Source: Lamellibrachia columna (lineage: Eukaryota; Annelida; Polychaeta; Sabellida; Siboglinidae). Taken from it: a stretch of 64,000 nt of DNA. The DNA lies in contig OY759269.1 of NCBI GenBank assembly GCA_963662155.1, positions 6,330,855 through 6,394,854 of the forward strand, given 5' to 3'. Numbering within the stretch: the stretch's first letter is position 1; each line of letters opens with the position of its first letter. The notes beneath the pieces were generated by a model. That model was not told the origin of the DNA and made no database searches. It saw only the letters and a program-made list of their open reading frames with translations. Both the position numbers and the translations under genes were made by a program. Shown piece after piece: positions 11,901 through 24,243 of the stretch.

Positions 11901-14900
11901 TGACTCCCATGGAAATGTTTACGACATAGTATTGTGCCGCACAGTTTGCGTTGTCTGCAATCTCGGAAGAGCTGTTTTTGTTTGAGGGTGAGGTCAACGA
12001 TAGGTGGGAACACTTACAAATCGATTCCAACTGAAATATTTAACAATATATAAAACACCAATTATTATAGACGAAAATGTAAACCTTGTTCAGTTTTTTT
12101 GACCAAAATGTTGACTACAGTTATGTTTTTGTTTTTTGTTTTACAAAGTCAAAGGATCGACCATACAGTAATTATAAAGTTACCCAGGGTACCTACGTCC
12201 AAAGTGCAAGACATCCGATATATTTGTAGGAAAACGAAAGTTGCAAAGCTTGACAGTATGATATGAATCACGGAGATGTGCCAACAACTCACTAAACATG
12301 TTTCGGTTTCTGATGTGGCCTAGTTTTATCGTCTCATTACGACATTTTGCCTTGCTGACATATGCATGGTCAATACGTCCGTATACTTACGCATGTTTAT
12401 GTACTTTCCCCTGTACACGCGCGCTGGTTTTTGTTCGGGAACCCTCGGCAAGTTCCGTAGAACGTCGGTCATGTTCGGCTGTGTTCGCTTCATTCCGTTG
12501 GAGGAATCGGTTTCACTCGGGTTTTGTAGACAGCACGTGCAGTGTAGGTCGTTGTAGATCATGGCGCCGAATCGGCTGCTTCTCGCCGGGGGCAAGCAGC
12601 TGTCGAAGGACGGTAGGGGCAATTAAGAGATATTACCGGGTGATTTATGCAACCGATGAACCTTGGTAGCGGCTGATCTAGCATGTAATGTTCTGCAATT
12701 GTCACATTCCACTTCGATTTGTGTTAAATCACCAATGCACGTAATGTATAGTATCTATTTGCACCACATTTCATATACCCGACCCTTTGAATAACCTAGG
12801 CAGGCCCGTCCTCAGGATTTTCAAAAGGGGCTTTGGGTGTACCCAACTTTGTGATTTCTCATACAGCACTACCACGAGTGATCGCCCATAACTGATTATA
12901 AACCATAATGTAGTTGTAGTTACATTATGTAGTAAAGTTCATACATACAAGTGTGTGACAACGTGACAGCCTCCTAGGTATAAGCGATTGTCGGTCGTGC
13001 GTAGAGTCTATCCATGACAAACTGTACGAACGTTATTAGTAATTCAATTACTGCACTGATCAATTGCAAAAAAATACGTCCACACAGCTTGGTAGTAAGT
13101 TAAGACAGTTAGGCATATTCATTTATGGAACATCAAACAACGCAATTTCTTTTCCTCACCTGCACATTACAGGTGTCGTACGCCCTAACTTCGAATCCCA
13201 TCCATTCTTATCGGCGGCATCTCCGTCAGCGTTCGGCCGTCTTCGGCTTCTGTCGAGTATATTCGACATTTTCAAAGTTGCTGAGATTCTGCAGGAGGGT
13301 TTTCTTCAGATTTGCAATAAGCGACCAGTTCTCGTGTGTATTTACGGGCCGCTGTCCGGGGCCAAAGTATCGGGACAATGTGCGGGAACTCTGCGCTTTA
13401 TATCGTCAAGGAGATACCCTGTGGACGTCAGCACAAAACCCATTCGTCGTCACCGCAGCATGAGACGACACCACACAATAATATTATAGACAACTGTTGC
13501 GCAGCGTCACGACACGGTGACAACAGGCGACACATTCGCTGCGGTTTACTTTAGACAGCGGCTGATACAAATTACAAAACGATTCCCTTTGAACCCAGCG
13601 AATCCATTTTCCGCTCTACAGCACATGCGGTACACGCCCGAGGCATGTTTACGGTTCTCCTGGTTACTGAACTCGTGAGATAATCCCACGCTCGATTTGA
13701 ATAATATCGTGGTATTCAGCTCCTGTAATAACACGTTCAAGTGCGGCTTTCATAGGCCCGCATTTGGCACACGATAATTAGATGACCCGAGTAACAATCG
13801 TATAGTACAAGACGTAGGCCTACTTGTACGAAACTGTTGTGTTGGTCGGTGTCCTGTAGTTAGGATTATGACGCACGTGCGATATTTATACAAATATTTG
13901 TCAAACTTAAGGAAAGTGGACGAACAAGATAGCATAAAGTGGCTTTACCAAAAGGACAATGTATATTGGATATACAGAAATACTCATTCTCACAGAGAGG
14001 ATACATGAATGGAACAACGAATCTGCCGACTCTGTAAATGCCAGCAGTAGTGCGAATATGTTTAAAACACAATTGACATATATTATTATATCGGGCATTG
14101 CCACATGTAGATGGAATGGTTCCGATGGTCAATAAGCCAATGGCTTCCTTGTCCACATGCCATCTAAAACGTGTTGCTTTGAGTGGCAGTGATGTTAAAT
14201 CTAGTAAATGTGTATATCGGTTATCTACATTCGACGTTCACGTTCGTGCGCCGCTAATAGCATCATCAGTTACCCGGTATCACGTGTAAAAGCGGAGTAG
14301 ATTGCAGTGTTTGTAGTGAGTGCAGCATCAGTGACGCCAGGCGGTAGAGTCGAACTGGGCGTTGTCGAGCACGTGTACCTCTGGACGCTCTTCAGTGTGG
14401 GAGACGAGACGGATCAATATTTTTCGTGTTCACGTTAGACGAATTAAGTGTCGGCTTTTTTTTAGACGGTCCCACGTTTAGGCGATATTTTGGGGGTTCT
14501 TGAATTTTTTAATAGATGTATGGCCATATTTTCGGAATACGACATTTGTGTTGTGCACATATCTAAAATTCGTGTGGCTGACTGGCGTGTGTCAGTGACA
14601 GCAAGATCCCTTTGGACGGTTACGTTGCGTGCTTCCTTTGGTAGTTTTGGGCAAAAACAAAACTGGTAGTGTTTTGTCAAATCTGCCCACGTAAGCTTGC
14701 TGTAATGTCACCACCAAAATACCTAATACGCGTCTTCAAATCCCTTCATACCATCTCATTGCCAAATGTCCAATATATCTAACGCACCAACCTTGCTGGT
14801 TGAATACAAGTCTTCCCTACACATTACCTTATTTGCCTTGCCTCGTTGGGCCCCAAGGCCCACAGGGCTGCAGTGCCCCTTTTCCAGTTGCGTTCTGTCT

Positions 14901-16252
14901 TTGGCCACCTGTTTGGCTTCAGTCCAGTTCTTCCACCCTAGTTCTTGTCTTTCTTTTTCTACGGTTTTTCGCCATGTTTTTTTCTGTTTCCCTCCCGGTG
15001 TCCATGACAGTGACTGTCTTCTTTCTTTCTGAGTATAATATTTATTATGTCCTGTCCAATTCCGTCTTCTGATCCTTATTTCTGTCCTGATCTTCTTTAA
15101 CCTGGCTTATTAAGGATATCTCTATTTAACACAACATACGACCATATAACGTACATGATCATCCTCCTGAAATGCAACCGGAAGTGTAATGCTTGTGGTT
15201 TGACCCTTCTTAACCGAATTGCTCTATGTTTCATAAGGCTGAAATGACGACATGTGGTAACAATGTGTAGGCGACTCCCGGCGCAGTTTAGAGCGATAAA
15301 GTCACAACGTCGACTGTTCTTTGCTTTAGGTGACTACAAACTGCGCATAGAGATGACGGACTGGGACGGGAAGTCGTACTGGGCCGAATACCGCCACTTC
15401 CGGTTGAGCGATGAGGTCAACAAGTACAGTCTGCACGCGCACGGCTACAGGTATGTAACGCCGCCGTCGTTTGGCTAAATTGCAACGTTTGTCGTGATTG
15501 GCGGAGTACAATATTTGCAAAATACTAATTTAAATGTAAAATTATATTTATCCGAGGAATAATATGGGTATATGTTATTATCGTCGATCTTGCTTGCCCA
15601 TGCTGTGAATGCAACATAACACTTGTATGCATTAAAGTTTTGAAGTGATGGGAATAGGTAGTTGCCGATAGCTCGCGTATCATAGTCGCATTTAGGCAGA
15701 ATGCAAAACATGTGAATAATGGAAGAATATGTCGAAAAGAAATTATTCAGTGAGACACAGAAAAGTTTAAGTTTCAGTTTAGTCGTCTGGCACAACATCT
15801 TGCATATGGGTTCGGCCAGTGGTCGTGTCTCTAACATGGTGATGTAATGTTACAATGGCCAATAATGGCAAAACTAAATGTGATCTCACCTAATAATGGA
15901 ATGCATATTTTACAACAGTGGCACCGCGGGCGACTCGTTGACGGCAGACTGGGTCTCCCACAACAACCAGCCATTCAGCACCAAGGACAACGACAATGAC
16001 AAGCGTTTCTATGACAACTGTGCCGAGCACTACCACGGGGCCTGGTGGTTCAACAGTTGCTTCGAGTCGCACCTCAATGGCGTCTACTACCACCGCGGTG
16101 CACACCGGGATTACTTCGTCCGTAATGGCGTCCAGTGGAACGCACTTCATGCCCATGCTTCGCTCAAACAAGCTACCATGATGATCACACCAAACCCGGA
16201 GTACGTCGGCGAGGAGAAACAAGACGAATTCCGTAACGACCTCAACGCCTAG
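5838..16252 (+). CDS. fibrinogen-related domain protein, 3' part of gene
   Basis: Three exons, 5838-5975, 15330-15450 and 15919-16252, join in phase (G|GT, AG|T) and encode most of a fibrinogen C-terminal (FReD) domain. The first gives [19 protein letters not shown] and [12 protein letters not shown]. The second gives the YKLRIEM...[10 protein letters not shown] segment. The third gives GTAGDSL, the calcium-loop-like [12 protein letters not shown], the Cys pair of NC...SC and [17 protein letters not shown]. FReD proteins of the ficolin, tenascin and angiopoietin type are usually secreted and bind acetylated sugars or protein partners; invertebrates use many in innate recognition. The N-terminal part of the domain and any signal peptide or coiled coil must lie in exons upstream; I could not find them in the first 5.8 kb. 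After the usual domain end there is a polar tail of about 25 residues rich in Glu, Asp and Asn. The ligand cannot be deduced. Introns are 9,354 and 468 bp. Confidence 0.92.
6740..7090. repeat. degenerate short tandem repeat
   Basis: About 350 bp of loosely repeated tccagtcctacttt-type units of variable length. It lies within the long FReD intron, and overlapping Ser/Phe-rich ORFs reflect the repeat. Confidence 0.6.
7473..7568. repeat. dispersed repeat fragment (partner at 27.56 kb)
   Basis: The segment running from taatacagcgggaat through gattccgtc and ctgattctgttat to gattctgttaa...gagtcc recurs at 27558-27656 with moderate divergence. A partial second occurrence lies just upstream at about 7385-7455. 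It is an unclassified interspersed repeat. Confidence 0.65.
8041..9260. repeat. 33-bp minisatellite, about 37 copies
   Basis: Head-to-tail copies of a 33-bp unit containing gctaggccatgcaccattcc. Copies are more diverged at both ends and nearly identical in the centre. Since 33 is a multiple of 3, an 11-residue periodic ORF runs on the + strand ([11 protein letters not shown] or [11 protein letters not shown] depending on frame) and on the - strand ([11 protein letters not shown]). One copy near 8625-8640 has a one-base loss, which breaks each frame. No start context, splice site or domain supports expression. It lies in the FReD intron. Confidence 0.93.
9450..9697. repeat. 53-bp tandem repeat, about five copies
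   Basis: Five near-identical copies of a unit containing acatctacagtagcgcacca and acatcacccgtacaccgcgc. The copies differ mainly in the number of CA steps. It is in the FReD intron. Confidence 0.9.
9946..10095. repeat. (AATAC)n / (AATGC)n microsatellite
   Basis: Pentanucleotide repeat of about 145 bp mixing ataca and atgca units. It abuts the 3' side of the LINE relic at 10160-10600, consistent with a simple-repeat tail of a retroposon. Confidence 0.92.
10160..10600 (-). pseudogene. LINE ORF2 C-terminal relic
   Basis: Reading the - strand from about 10600, the translation contains [18 protein letters not shown], then the zinc-knuckle-like [19 protein letters not shown] with a following Cys. 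This is the CxxC...H...C C-terminal region common in non-LTR retrotransposon polymerases. An in-frame stop precedes the FTQFRLG block and there is no complete reverse transcriptase, so it is a 5'-truncated, decayed copy. Confidence 0.8.
10601..14765. other. intronic stretch without recognised features
   Basis: Part of the 9.35-kb FReD intron. The ORFs here (for example 12298-12669, 13064-13489 and 13866-14156) show no recognisable domain. A fragment near 12795-12845 (aggcccgtcctcaggatttt followed by ggggctttgggtg) resembles the edge of a DNA transposon but has no partner that I can find. Confidence 0.45.
14770..15110 (-). pseudogene. LINE C-terminal tail relic
   Basis: The - strand translation includes [20 protein letters not shown], then [20 protein letters not shown] and [17 protein letters not shown]. 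These match the RW.GH...LSWTP.GKRK.GRPK.TWRR.VE.E..LG..W.EA...A.DR tail seen at the C-terminus of many animal LINE polymerases. No reverse transcriptase domain remains nearby. It ends about 220 bp before the second FReD exon. Confidence 0.8.
15330..15450 (+). CDS. FReD gene exon b
   Basis: Acceptor tttgctttag and donor gtatgt flank 121 bp. It encodes [20 protein letters not shown] and the YRHFRL...YSLHAHGY segment, the middle beta-strand region of the domain. Confidence 0.93.
15919..16252 (+). CDS. FReD gene last exon
   Basis: Acceptor ttttacaacag. The exon encodes the calcium-loop Asp cluster (DNDND), both Cys of the terminal disulphide, and the WW and NG motifs of the C-terminal subdomain. 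It stops at TAG 16250-16252. The 3' UTR presumably follows; I cannot place a polyadenylation site with confidence. Confidence 0.93.
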
Positions 16253-17789
16253 AGAATGTTTGTGGAGAAACGTTGTGCAGTTAAGCCAGGAATCACGTTT
16301 GAGATGTATTTCATCACAACTGCTTTGCAACGTCGTTGTTGACAGAGGCATGTGTACGCGGGCAATGCCTCAAATGGACGGGAGATGAAACGTGAAACAG
16401 GTAGAAACCGCCTGGGTTGATGGAAATACAAAACAGTGCTTCCTTAGCCCACCTCTCGTTGTTAGTGGTTACGTGAAAGCGTGACGAAATAAGCCGGTGT
16501 CAACTCGAGTACGCCACCTGGTGACCAAACACCAATGCACTGTGGTGAACGACTTGGTAGTTATTGGGCAATATTATGTATTTGTTAAGTAAAATGTAAA
16601 TATTTTATGTTTTTACGTCGGATATTATTGTTTATACGTGTAGCTACGTTTGCTTGTAGTCAGTGTATTCTTGAAAATCGGAACGGTTCGTTGAGTCTGA
16701 GTAGGCATATAATTATATGATCTAACAAGGCTGAATGCTGCACTGGTTGTTTGCGATATTAAAAGTTATTGGTTCATGAAACTCAAACAAGGGAAAAATC
16801 AAACCAAAAAAGGGATTTATGTAGAAAAGCATCATCACGTAGTCAGTGATTAGCATTGTCCTAATTGAGATATATAGACCCTAGACGTAGGTATACTATT
16901 TTAAAACGTCAACCAACCAATGCAATTTATTGTCAGTGAGATTTGTTTTACTGTCTTAGAAATCTGTTCTGACTGGGTTATTACGAGTGCAACGTATCGG
17001 AGAAAGCAGTGTGTCATTTAACTGTAAACGCACCATTCGTACAATGTTGGTTAGTATGTAATAAAAACAAATTCATTACGTTTGTTTACACTGGTTTATG
17101 TATAGGCGGGATGTCGATGGCTATGATTTTTTGTGTGACAATGACAGCATTATATTGACAAAAACAGCGACGGGCACGGTAAGATTGGCCGTTGCAAATT
17201 AGCGATACTTTCTAAATTGCAAATCTGCATTAGAACTTCAGATACAGGCGACGAAGATGACATAGGCTTAACTTCTACTTGGGGCGGTCGTGTCTACTTC
17301 AACTTCTGATCGATCACCTTTCGTCAGGTTTAGCATAGCATAACTACAATATTATATACATTCTGTTTAGTAATAAACCAATACTATCGTCTATGGCTGG
17401 AGTTATCGTGCGAAAGCCGCTACGAACTGGTGGCGTAGCGGTTATCATAATTATGCGAGATGTTTGGCGGCGAAATGTGGCCGGTTTCGTGGTTAGGTTA
17501 GAAAATGTATTTTTCTTGATGAAATGTCAGATCTCGTGTCGTGCTGAACCCATGCGTGATTAGGCTCTACTTCGCCTACACGCAGCCTTTCGGTTCTGCC
17601 AAGTACACGCGCCATTTGGGGCGCGGGCATAACTGTCATAATAACTCTCACATCTGTTAAGGAGTTGGTCTACTGGTGGCATGTGGCACGAAGCCAAAAA
17701 CAGTCTGCTTTGATGCCGAATGCATGCAGCACACGCACTGCGCGTGGCGTAATTGTTACGGCCAACGGTAGTCTCGCTAATCCGACATT
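16253..17789. other. intergenic stretch
   Basis: 3' flank of the FReD gene. No ORF or repeat structure that I can recognise. Confidence 0.5.
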
Positions 17790-18410
17790 ATGTTGTTGAC
17801 TGATTTAATTTTTCAGTCTGACAGTTGTGTCAGTATAGTCCTAATCAAAGTTTAAAGTTGATTCGAATGCATCCTTATAAACCGATAAACGTTTACTCTT
17901 ATTTGATGAGTTAGCTAAATCCCAGCATGAGAGCCTAATTAATATAATAATATGCAGACAGAATCTGGGTGCATATATAATTTCCGTCACAACGGAACGT
18001 ACTCTGGTTCCAGGCTCTTTTATGTGCGTAATCTCGCTTATCCGACTCTCGCTGGCCGTCTTGAATTTTTTTGAGAAGAGAGTCTGGCCTCAGAGGCGTG
18101 GTCTCGTTATTACCCACTGTCACCATTTCGTTTTGTGTATACATTCCGGCGAAGCGGCAGCAGCATCACTATCGTGATTCTTCACTAAACATTTGTTTTT
18201 GCCTGATTTAACTTTCCAGTCTGACAGTTGTGTCAATATAATAAAAGAAAGTTTAAAGTTAATTGCATCGTATTAACTGATAAAAGTTCATTCTTATTTT
18301 ATGAATTAGCCAAATGCCCAGATGAAATCGTAATTAGCTAATTATGTATGCACTCAAAAGTCAGAATCTGGTTGCATACATAATTCCCGTCACAATGACA
18401 GGTACACATT
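17790..18410. repeat. tandem duplication, about 400-bp period
   Basis: 17790-18000 and 18190-18400 are diverged copies. Shared pieces in order are: cagtctgacagttgtgtca; agtttaaagtt; a tgatgagttagc / tatgaattagc pair; cagaatctggttgcata-like; and taattcccgtcacaa-like. No coding content. Confidence 0.75.
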
Positions 18411-18674
18411 GCACCCAGGCGATGACGTGTGCGCCACAGCACGGAGCCTGGATAATCGAAGCTGTATAGGCTACTGTTTCACAATCGGCAGGCTATATGC
18501 ATACAGGAATTTCATATATCCAATTTGAATATAAGTACAACGTTTTAGCTTTATCCACGATTTGTCTGAATGCATCTTACTATATATTGTCGGATTTTAA
18601 ACCTGCTCCAGCACTTCATTTAGCGCATCGCGAACCAGGTTCGTTGGTGTTCAAATGTGTGTTGTGTGAACAGT

Positions 18675-19450
18675 CTTAGAGGAAAACAAAAGTCATGGTT
18701 TTTTGCCTATGCACCTATAAGAATTACTAAAACATAACCATCTGCAACCACAATTAAGAATATCACGCCAGTGGTTTACTGGAAAAATCTTGTCGAACAC
18801 ACATCATCTTAATTTCATGGGCCGCGACATACTGTTAGATAACCCTACGTCACGAGTGTCAAAGTCTAGCAAAATTCGCTCGACAAATGAAAATATATTT
18901 CTGGATCTGGATAATTACTCAACAAAACCCTTTTAGGATATTGCGCTGAGGGTTTGTTTAAGAGTGTCCTTCTCTAGAGTAGAGTTAGTGAATCCATCAC
19001 AGCTTTTTCCACTTCCCTTGACATAGACACCAGACAGAAGGGATCAGTTTTTACTGTCTCTCGCGAAAGATACATATTCCTATATTTGCCAATACGATAT
19101 GGCCATGCTGTTTCCGTCAAAACTGAACTTATGCAACATAGTTTGGCCTTTGTTTACAAACCAGTCCTCTTTCTGAGAAAATAGCACGTTTTTTGAGACT
19201 GCGTTGGTTCTGAGTATAACAGCCTCCATTAATACGTCACAATAGTCTAAGTTACAGCATTTTCATAGAACTGCGCATGCGCTTGTCGGTCTCGCTCAGT
19301 CAACTGGAGAAATGGCCGGAATCTCCAACTGTTAAAGCACATTCTGAGTAAACCACTGGTGTGATATTCTTGATTTTAGTTGCACATGACTAATTTTTAT
19401 TATCTCTTAAGTGTATAGCCCCAAAACCATGATTTTTGTTTCGCTTTAAC
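18675..19450. mobile_element. long inverted-repeat element, class II-like relic
   Basis: 18675-18780 and 19348-19450 are imperfect inverted copies of about 105 bp. Both contain tcatggtttt, then a cac.ta..a..at stretch, and end with agaatatcacgccagtggtt (left) or the same with acacc (right, reverse strand). The roughly 570 bp between them encode nothing recognisable. I could not define a target-site duplication. Confidence 0.6.
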
Positions 19451-22400
19451 GTAGGCGGCTATACCTTGAAATACAGCCAACTGTGCATAGGTCTGCGCAT
19501 TGTGGTCGTAACTTGAAATTAACACAAAATGTGTACTGTCGATTGAAACTACGTCCTTTATGCAAATAATAAACTCAAGTGATACGTTTTTGTAAAAGAA
19601 CATTAATCTATAATCGAACACAGCATCAAATTAATGTATTACCAGTGGACCCCCAGCGGACAAAGAAAATTTAGTTCGGAACTCGTGTGATTTTAAGATA
19701 GCAAACCCTGATTTTTTTCAGACATTATTTTTAAATGTATGTAAGATAAATAATAAATTAACATTTCGACCAATTTTTACTGAAATAACGAAACTCCTTT
19801 TGGGTAAAATGTGGCCTTTGATAATAGTTTAGCTGATTTTGCCTGAAGACGTAGCTGTTAATGTCAAATATTTCCTTATTTTGCACGGGAACCCCCAACT
19901 TTTTTACCTTTTCACAGAGTTCTTCTTGTATTGTAACTGTAACGACACGTGTATGCAGCTAGTTCTATCACGGATACGTAATCAACCGGTTTACAATAAT
20001 TTGCTTAACACGCTTACACAAAAAACATATTACACATCATTTGTTACCCATTCAGTGTTCTACTGTCAATGTGTGGCCTCAATATGGGCAGACACAGACG
20101 CCCCCTCATGTACGACTGACACAGACGCGCACGTGCGGACACACGCACTCGTAAACTTAAAAAAATACACTCATATACACGCAAAAGCATGCACGATTGG
20201 ACATCGAGACACACAAACGAACGCCGTGTTATTTGGAATCAATAATATTGACATATTAGTTTGGTGTTAATTAATGTTATGGGATCATTTCCTACTAGAT
20301 TAGGCAATCAATGCAACATTTTAATTCCTTGGTTTTGTATGCCAGTTAGCAACATGTTAACTTTTAAGTATTTGCATAAGCGTCGAATGTATATTCCAGA
20401 CATCAGACATATTCATTCATTTGCAACGTACAGGTTCCTTATCAAGGCGATCCAATTTTAAGTATGTTAACTATATTTTGTCTAATTGATTTACATTTCT
20501 TCATTTATGTATATTTTGTACTTACCTTCCATTATGCAGTTGTGTAGAAAATGGTGTCCCTGTGGAAAATTGGATAACTACAGGTGTAAAGGAGCAGTTT
20601 GGTCGCTAACACATAATATAGAGTTTAACTGTAGCTTGTGTTGACAGGCTGACTAATCTTGTTGCTGGTGTCATTACTTGCCACCATGTGGCAGCACCCT
20701 CGGTAATCAATCCAATGCATTCTATGGAGAATGTAGTTAATTGGTTATTACTGTTATAATTATTTCTCTTATTGTTAATTGCATTTACTGTGTAAGTTGC
20801 TGGTCATATTACTGATAATTAAGTTGTTTAAATATAAAATTTACCCAAGAGACAGGGGTCACGGGATGGTCAGGGGGAGGGGCACTGTCCCAGTGGGCCA
20901 GGCATGATCCCACACTCAACAAGACAACAACAACCCTGTTTTGGTAAGTCTTTTAAAAAACTGTGTGATGCCTTAGAAAACCAATCCTTTCAATTTATAA
21001 TTGTACCATAGTGTATATTGGAGAATTGTCCATCTTTTTATGTAAACGTATTTATGTGATCAGTTATATAATTGTAATTACTTAATAGTGACTTTGATTA
21101 CTGATGTGCCAAGAAAATGGGGAATAATTTAACTGTCTGGACCTTAGGGAGGAATATCCCACCAGCTGTCTGTTACCAGTTAGGGCTTAATGACATTTTG
21201 AAAGCTTGTATAACAGTTTAGAAAGTTAAGTTTAATCATGTTTAGTGCTGTTGAATAGTTAATGTATTATGATATTTAATATACATTATGCAGGGACTGT
21301 GCACGTACAGTTGTTATATAATATATAACATTATGTGCAGTTAAGCCAGAATCAGACTGGGGCACGCTACCTCTCTTTGAAGTTGTTTTAATTAATCACC
21401 ATGTGGCACTGGCTGGGTAGGGTGTGTGAAATACTCCCAAGGGACAAATGCTTGAGCACAAGCTGGGAGTCACACTAGCTTGTAAACGGGGATCAAGTGT
21501 TTGGTTCAATCGTTTAATGTAGAATCGGTGTCATAAGTTAGAACTTATCAAAGTAGTAAATTACGAGTATTGAGATATGATGATTGCAACACTTGACTAA
21601 ATAATTATAAATGACGTTTCTTCGTGTTATTGCAGAAGCCTCGTGCAGTGAAATGACAGTGTTGGGGTGAGCATGGTTATGGTGGATTGTGTAATTATTG
21701 CATTCATTAGATGCAAATACTTATTGTATTGTGTTTGTTAAATTATATACAATTGTATTCATGTTTTATCTTGAATAACTAATATGTAACCATGGTGTAT
21801 CTTGTAAAATCATTATATAGTTCTTAACATACTTTACATTGTATTGGTAACATTATGTTGTGCATTCTGTGGAGCGTGTTTTCACACCATCTTGTTTCCA
21901 TGGTTATACTGTTGAGTGATATTGTATTACCGACACATTCTGTTGTATGTTTCGGGTTTTGTTTTGATGTATTTTCTCTAGGCCATAAGACCACAATAAA
22001 GACCTATAGATGACTGGAGCCAACTTGTTGTTGTTTGTACAATTTGGCGACGTCACACTGGTGCCGTCCCTGGTTTCTTTCTGGGCCTGTATCCGCCAAT
22101 ACCGCACTTTTCCATTGGTCCCACTTTTTGGATGAAAGATATGTCCTGCTTTTGTAATTTTCAAAAGCAAACAAAATTCACGGTAAAATCGACATGTGTT
22201 GCACACGAGGCCATTCTAGAAACATGTTACTTCTTTGGCCTCAAGTGATTTCATATTTTCACATCAAAATGGCGACCCGAAAAAAAACAACGAAAAACAC
22301 TCAAACGACGAAAGTTGATTACATGAGAACTTTCCCAATTTTCCGTGAGCTGACGTTGACGTTTCTCCGTGTGATTCAATTATTTACATTTAGTTACATA

Positions 22401-23555
22401 TCGTGACTGGTAAGGGGTGGATGCTAAGTGACATTTAAAGCATATGAAACGCGTGGGCGGATCCACACCTTGAAAAAGACGGTGCCCAGTTTAAGTGGCA
22501 GGACTTATATTTATCTAAAAGTCTGCAGGATAAAAACACACGCACGCGCAGTCACGCACCTGCGCGCACGAACATGGTAGTTCCCCTCTTATAAGGCCAG
22601 GCCTTCAGCAAAGGTGCAATGGCCTTATAAGAAGTGTGGCCTCGTGAGGGGTAACTATCACGAGTAGTAGTACTATCACGGGAAAGCCTTATTTGCTGCA
22701 GTGCAAGATGGACTCTGGAGAATATAAACGAAATAGCATGAATACTGTTTACTTAAATATGTAAACTATTTCACAAATTCATGTTTTTGCAAATCCATAC
22801 CACCCATTGGCTGAACAAATCTTTTAAACATATCACCGTCAAATATCACCTGTCGACGGTGCAATTTTGATGTCCTATTTTTATTTAAAAATCTATAAAT
22901 TACACTTCAAAAATATTCCACATTGCTAAGTCTTTAACATAAGTTCATATGTACAATTGTTAAACTAATAATTTATAACTCAGTCAATACGATAATTTAT
23001 AACTCAATCAAAACGATAAATGCTATGCATACGTCAAGTGCTATGTTCCAAAAACCTACTGTAGTCTGAAGCATCCATCATTTTCAGGCATAAACACTTC
23101 TTGATCTATTTTACCTATATTCAATAATGGGCATGCTTAACAACCACACAAGTTCTTTAGCTCACGCGAAGAAACAAAATTACAGACAATTCAAATTTTA
23201 GTGTTACTACTATAACACTCATTGTCTAAAAACGTCTTGAAACATAAGTATTCTTTGGAATACAGTTATGCGCCACCATTTTTATAAAACGAAGCTAGCC
23301 ACAATAGAGGCACCATCTATCGACTAGTTAGGAATATCAGTAACAATACAGATACAAGCGCCATCTATCGGATAGTTACGATTAGCACCAACGGTGGATT
23401 TGCATTTATAAAAATCAAACAAGTCAAAATCTATAACAAAGAAACACAACTATGGAAGACTCCACAACCTATTCTAACTTACTAACAATATCCTAGTCAT
23501 GTTCCTTGGAAGCAAAACATTATTACTTTAACAAGATTACCTGCCAATTGTTTTC
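19451..23555. other. intergenic stretch
   Basis: AT-rich sequence with only short ORFs of no recognisable family. It contains a two-layer hairpin at 22574-22660. Confidence 0.5.
22574..22660. other. two-layer hairpin
   Basis: Inner arms cttataaggcca (22588-22599) and tggccttataag (22620-22631) are perfectly complementary. Outer arms tggtagttcccctc and gaggggtaactatca also pair, with a bulge on the right side. It may be a miniature inverted-repeat element remnant. Confidence 0.6.
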
Positions 23556-23559
23556 AAAA

Positions 23560-23985
23560 GTTCATTTGGGTTGACCAATTTCAGTTGTAGCTAAGTTAAA
23601 TGCCTCTTTGTGTAGTTTGTGCAGTCTTCTACATTTCCTGTGTTTATATACCCTCCACAGCATCTGCTTGTGAGCAATTTTCCTAATGGCTTCTTTTGAC
23701 AGGTGTTTCTTCCTGGACCTTTTCCTTGTTTTCTTACCGGAACAAATCTCTGTAAAGCCCTCAATCTCATCTTTCAAACAAGTTCAGTATTCTGTTGCTG
23801 TCTTGCTCTTCAGCAAGTTATTCCAATCTATATTCGATAGATATGTTCTCATCTCTTTATATTTGCCTTTGTTGAAGTTCTTCCTCCATTGGGTTTTATA
23901 TGTATTCCCTTTTATTACTTTGATATTAAAACGAATCTGGTTATGATCACCTGAACCCAAAGGTTCGTGTACTTCAACATTGTCA
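23560..23985 (-). pseudogene. LINE endonuclease C-terminal / linker relic
   Basis: The - strand translation gives EPLGSGDHNQIRFNI, carrying the S-D-H motif that ends AP-endonuclease domains of LINEs. It continues with NTYKTQWRKNFNKGKYKEMR, TYLSNIDWNNLL, and a Lys/Arg-rich linker ending near ATTEIG. A stop interrupts it (TEY*TCLK). It lies just beyond the 3' end of the Twinkle gene, in the same orientation. Confidence 0.78.
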
Positions 23986-24036
23986 ACTAATTAATTAACA
24001 CATTTGATAACCGTCACCGATGACTCTCTGCAATGT

Positions 24037-24243
24037 CATTGATGACCACCTCCACTGGCTCTCCATGGTGTCAGTGATGACCATCTCCACTGGCTCTCCA
24101 TGGTGTCAGTGATGACCACCTCCACTGGCTCTCCATGGTGTCAGTGATGACCGTCTCCACTGGCTCTCCATGGTGTCAGTGATGACCACCTCCACTGGCT
24201 CTCCATGGTGTCAGTGATGACCGTCTCCACTGGCTATCCGTGG
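24037..24243. repeat. 35-bp minisatellite across the TWNK stop codon
   Basis: Six head-to-tail copies with a 35-bp period. The unit contains tgtcagtgatgaccacctcc and actggctctccatgg, with cc/cg/at variants in the middle. The last copy (24209-24243) contains the TWNK stop codon and its final codons when read on the - strand. Confidence 0.92.

Noticed and set aside
12298..13489. Overlapping ORFs of 100-140 residues
   Set aside because: No domain, no splice context, comparable ORFs on the other strand; treated as chance.
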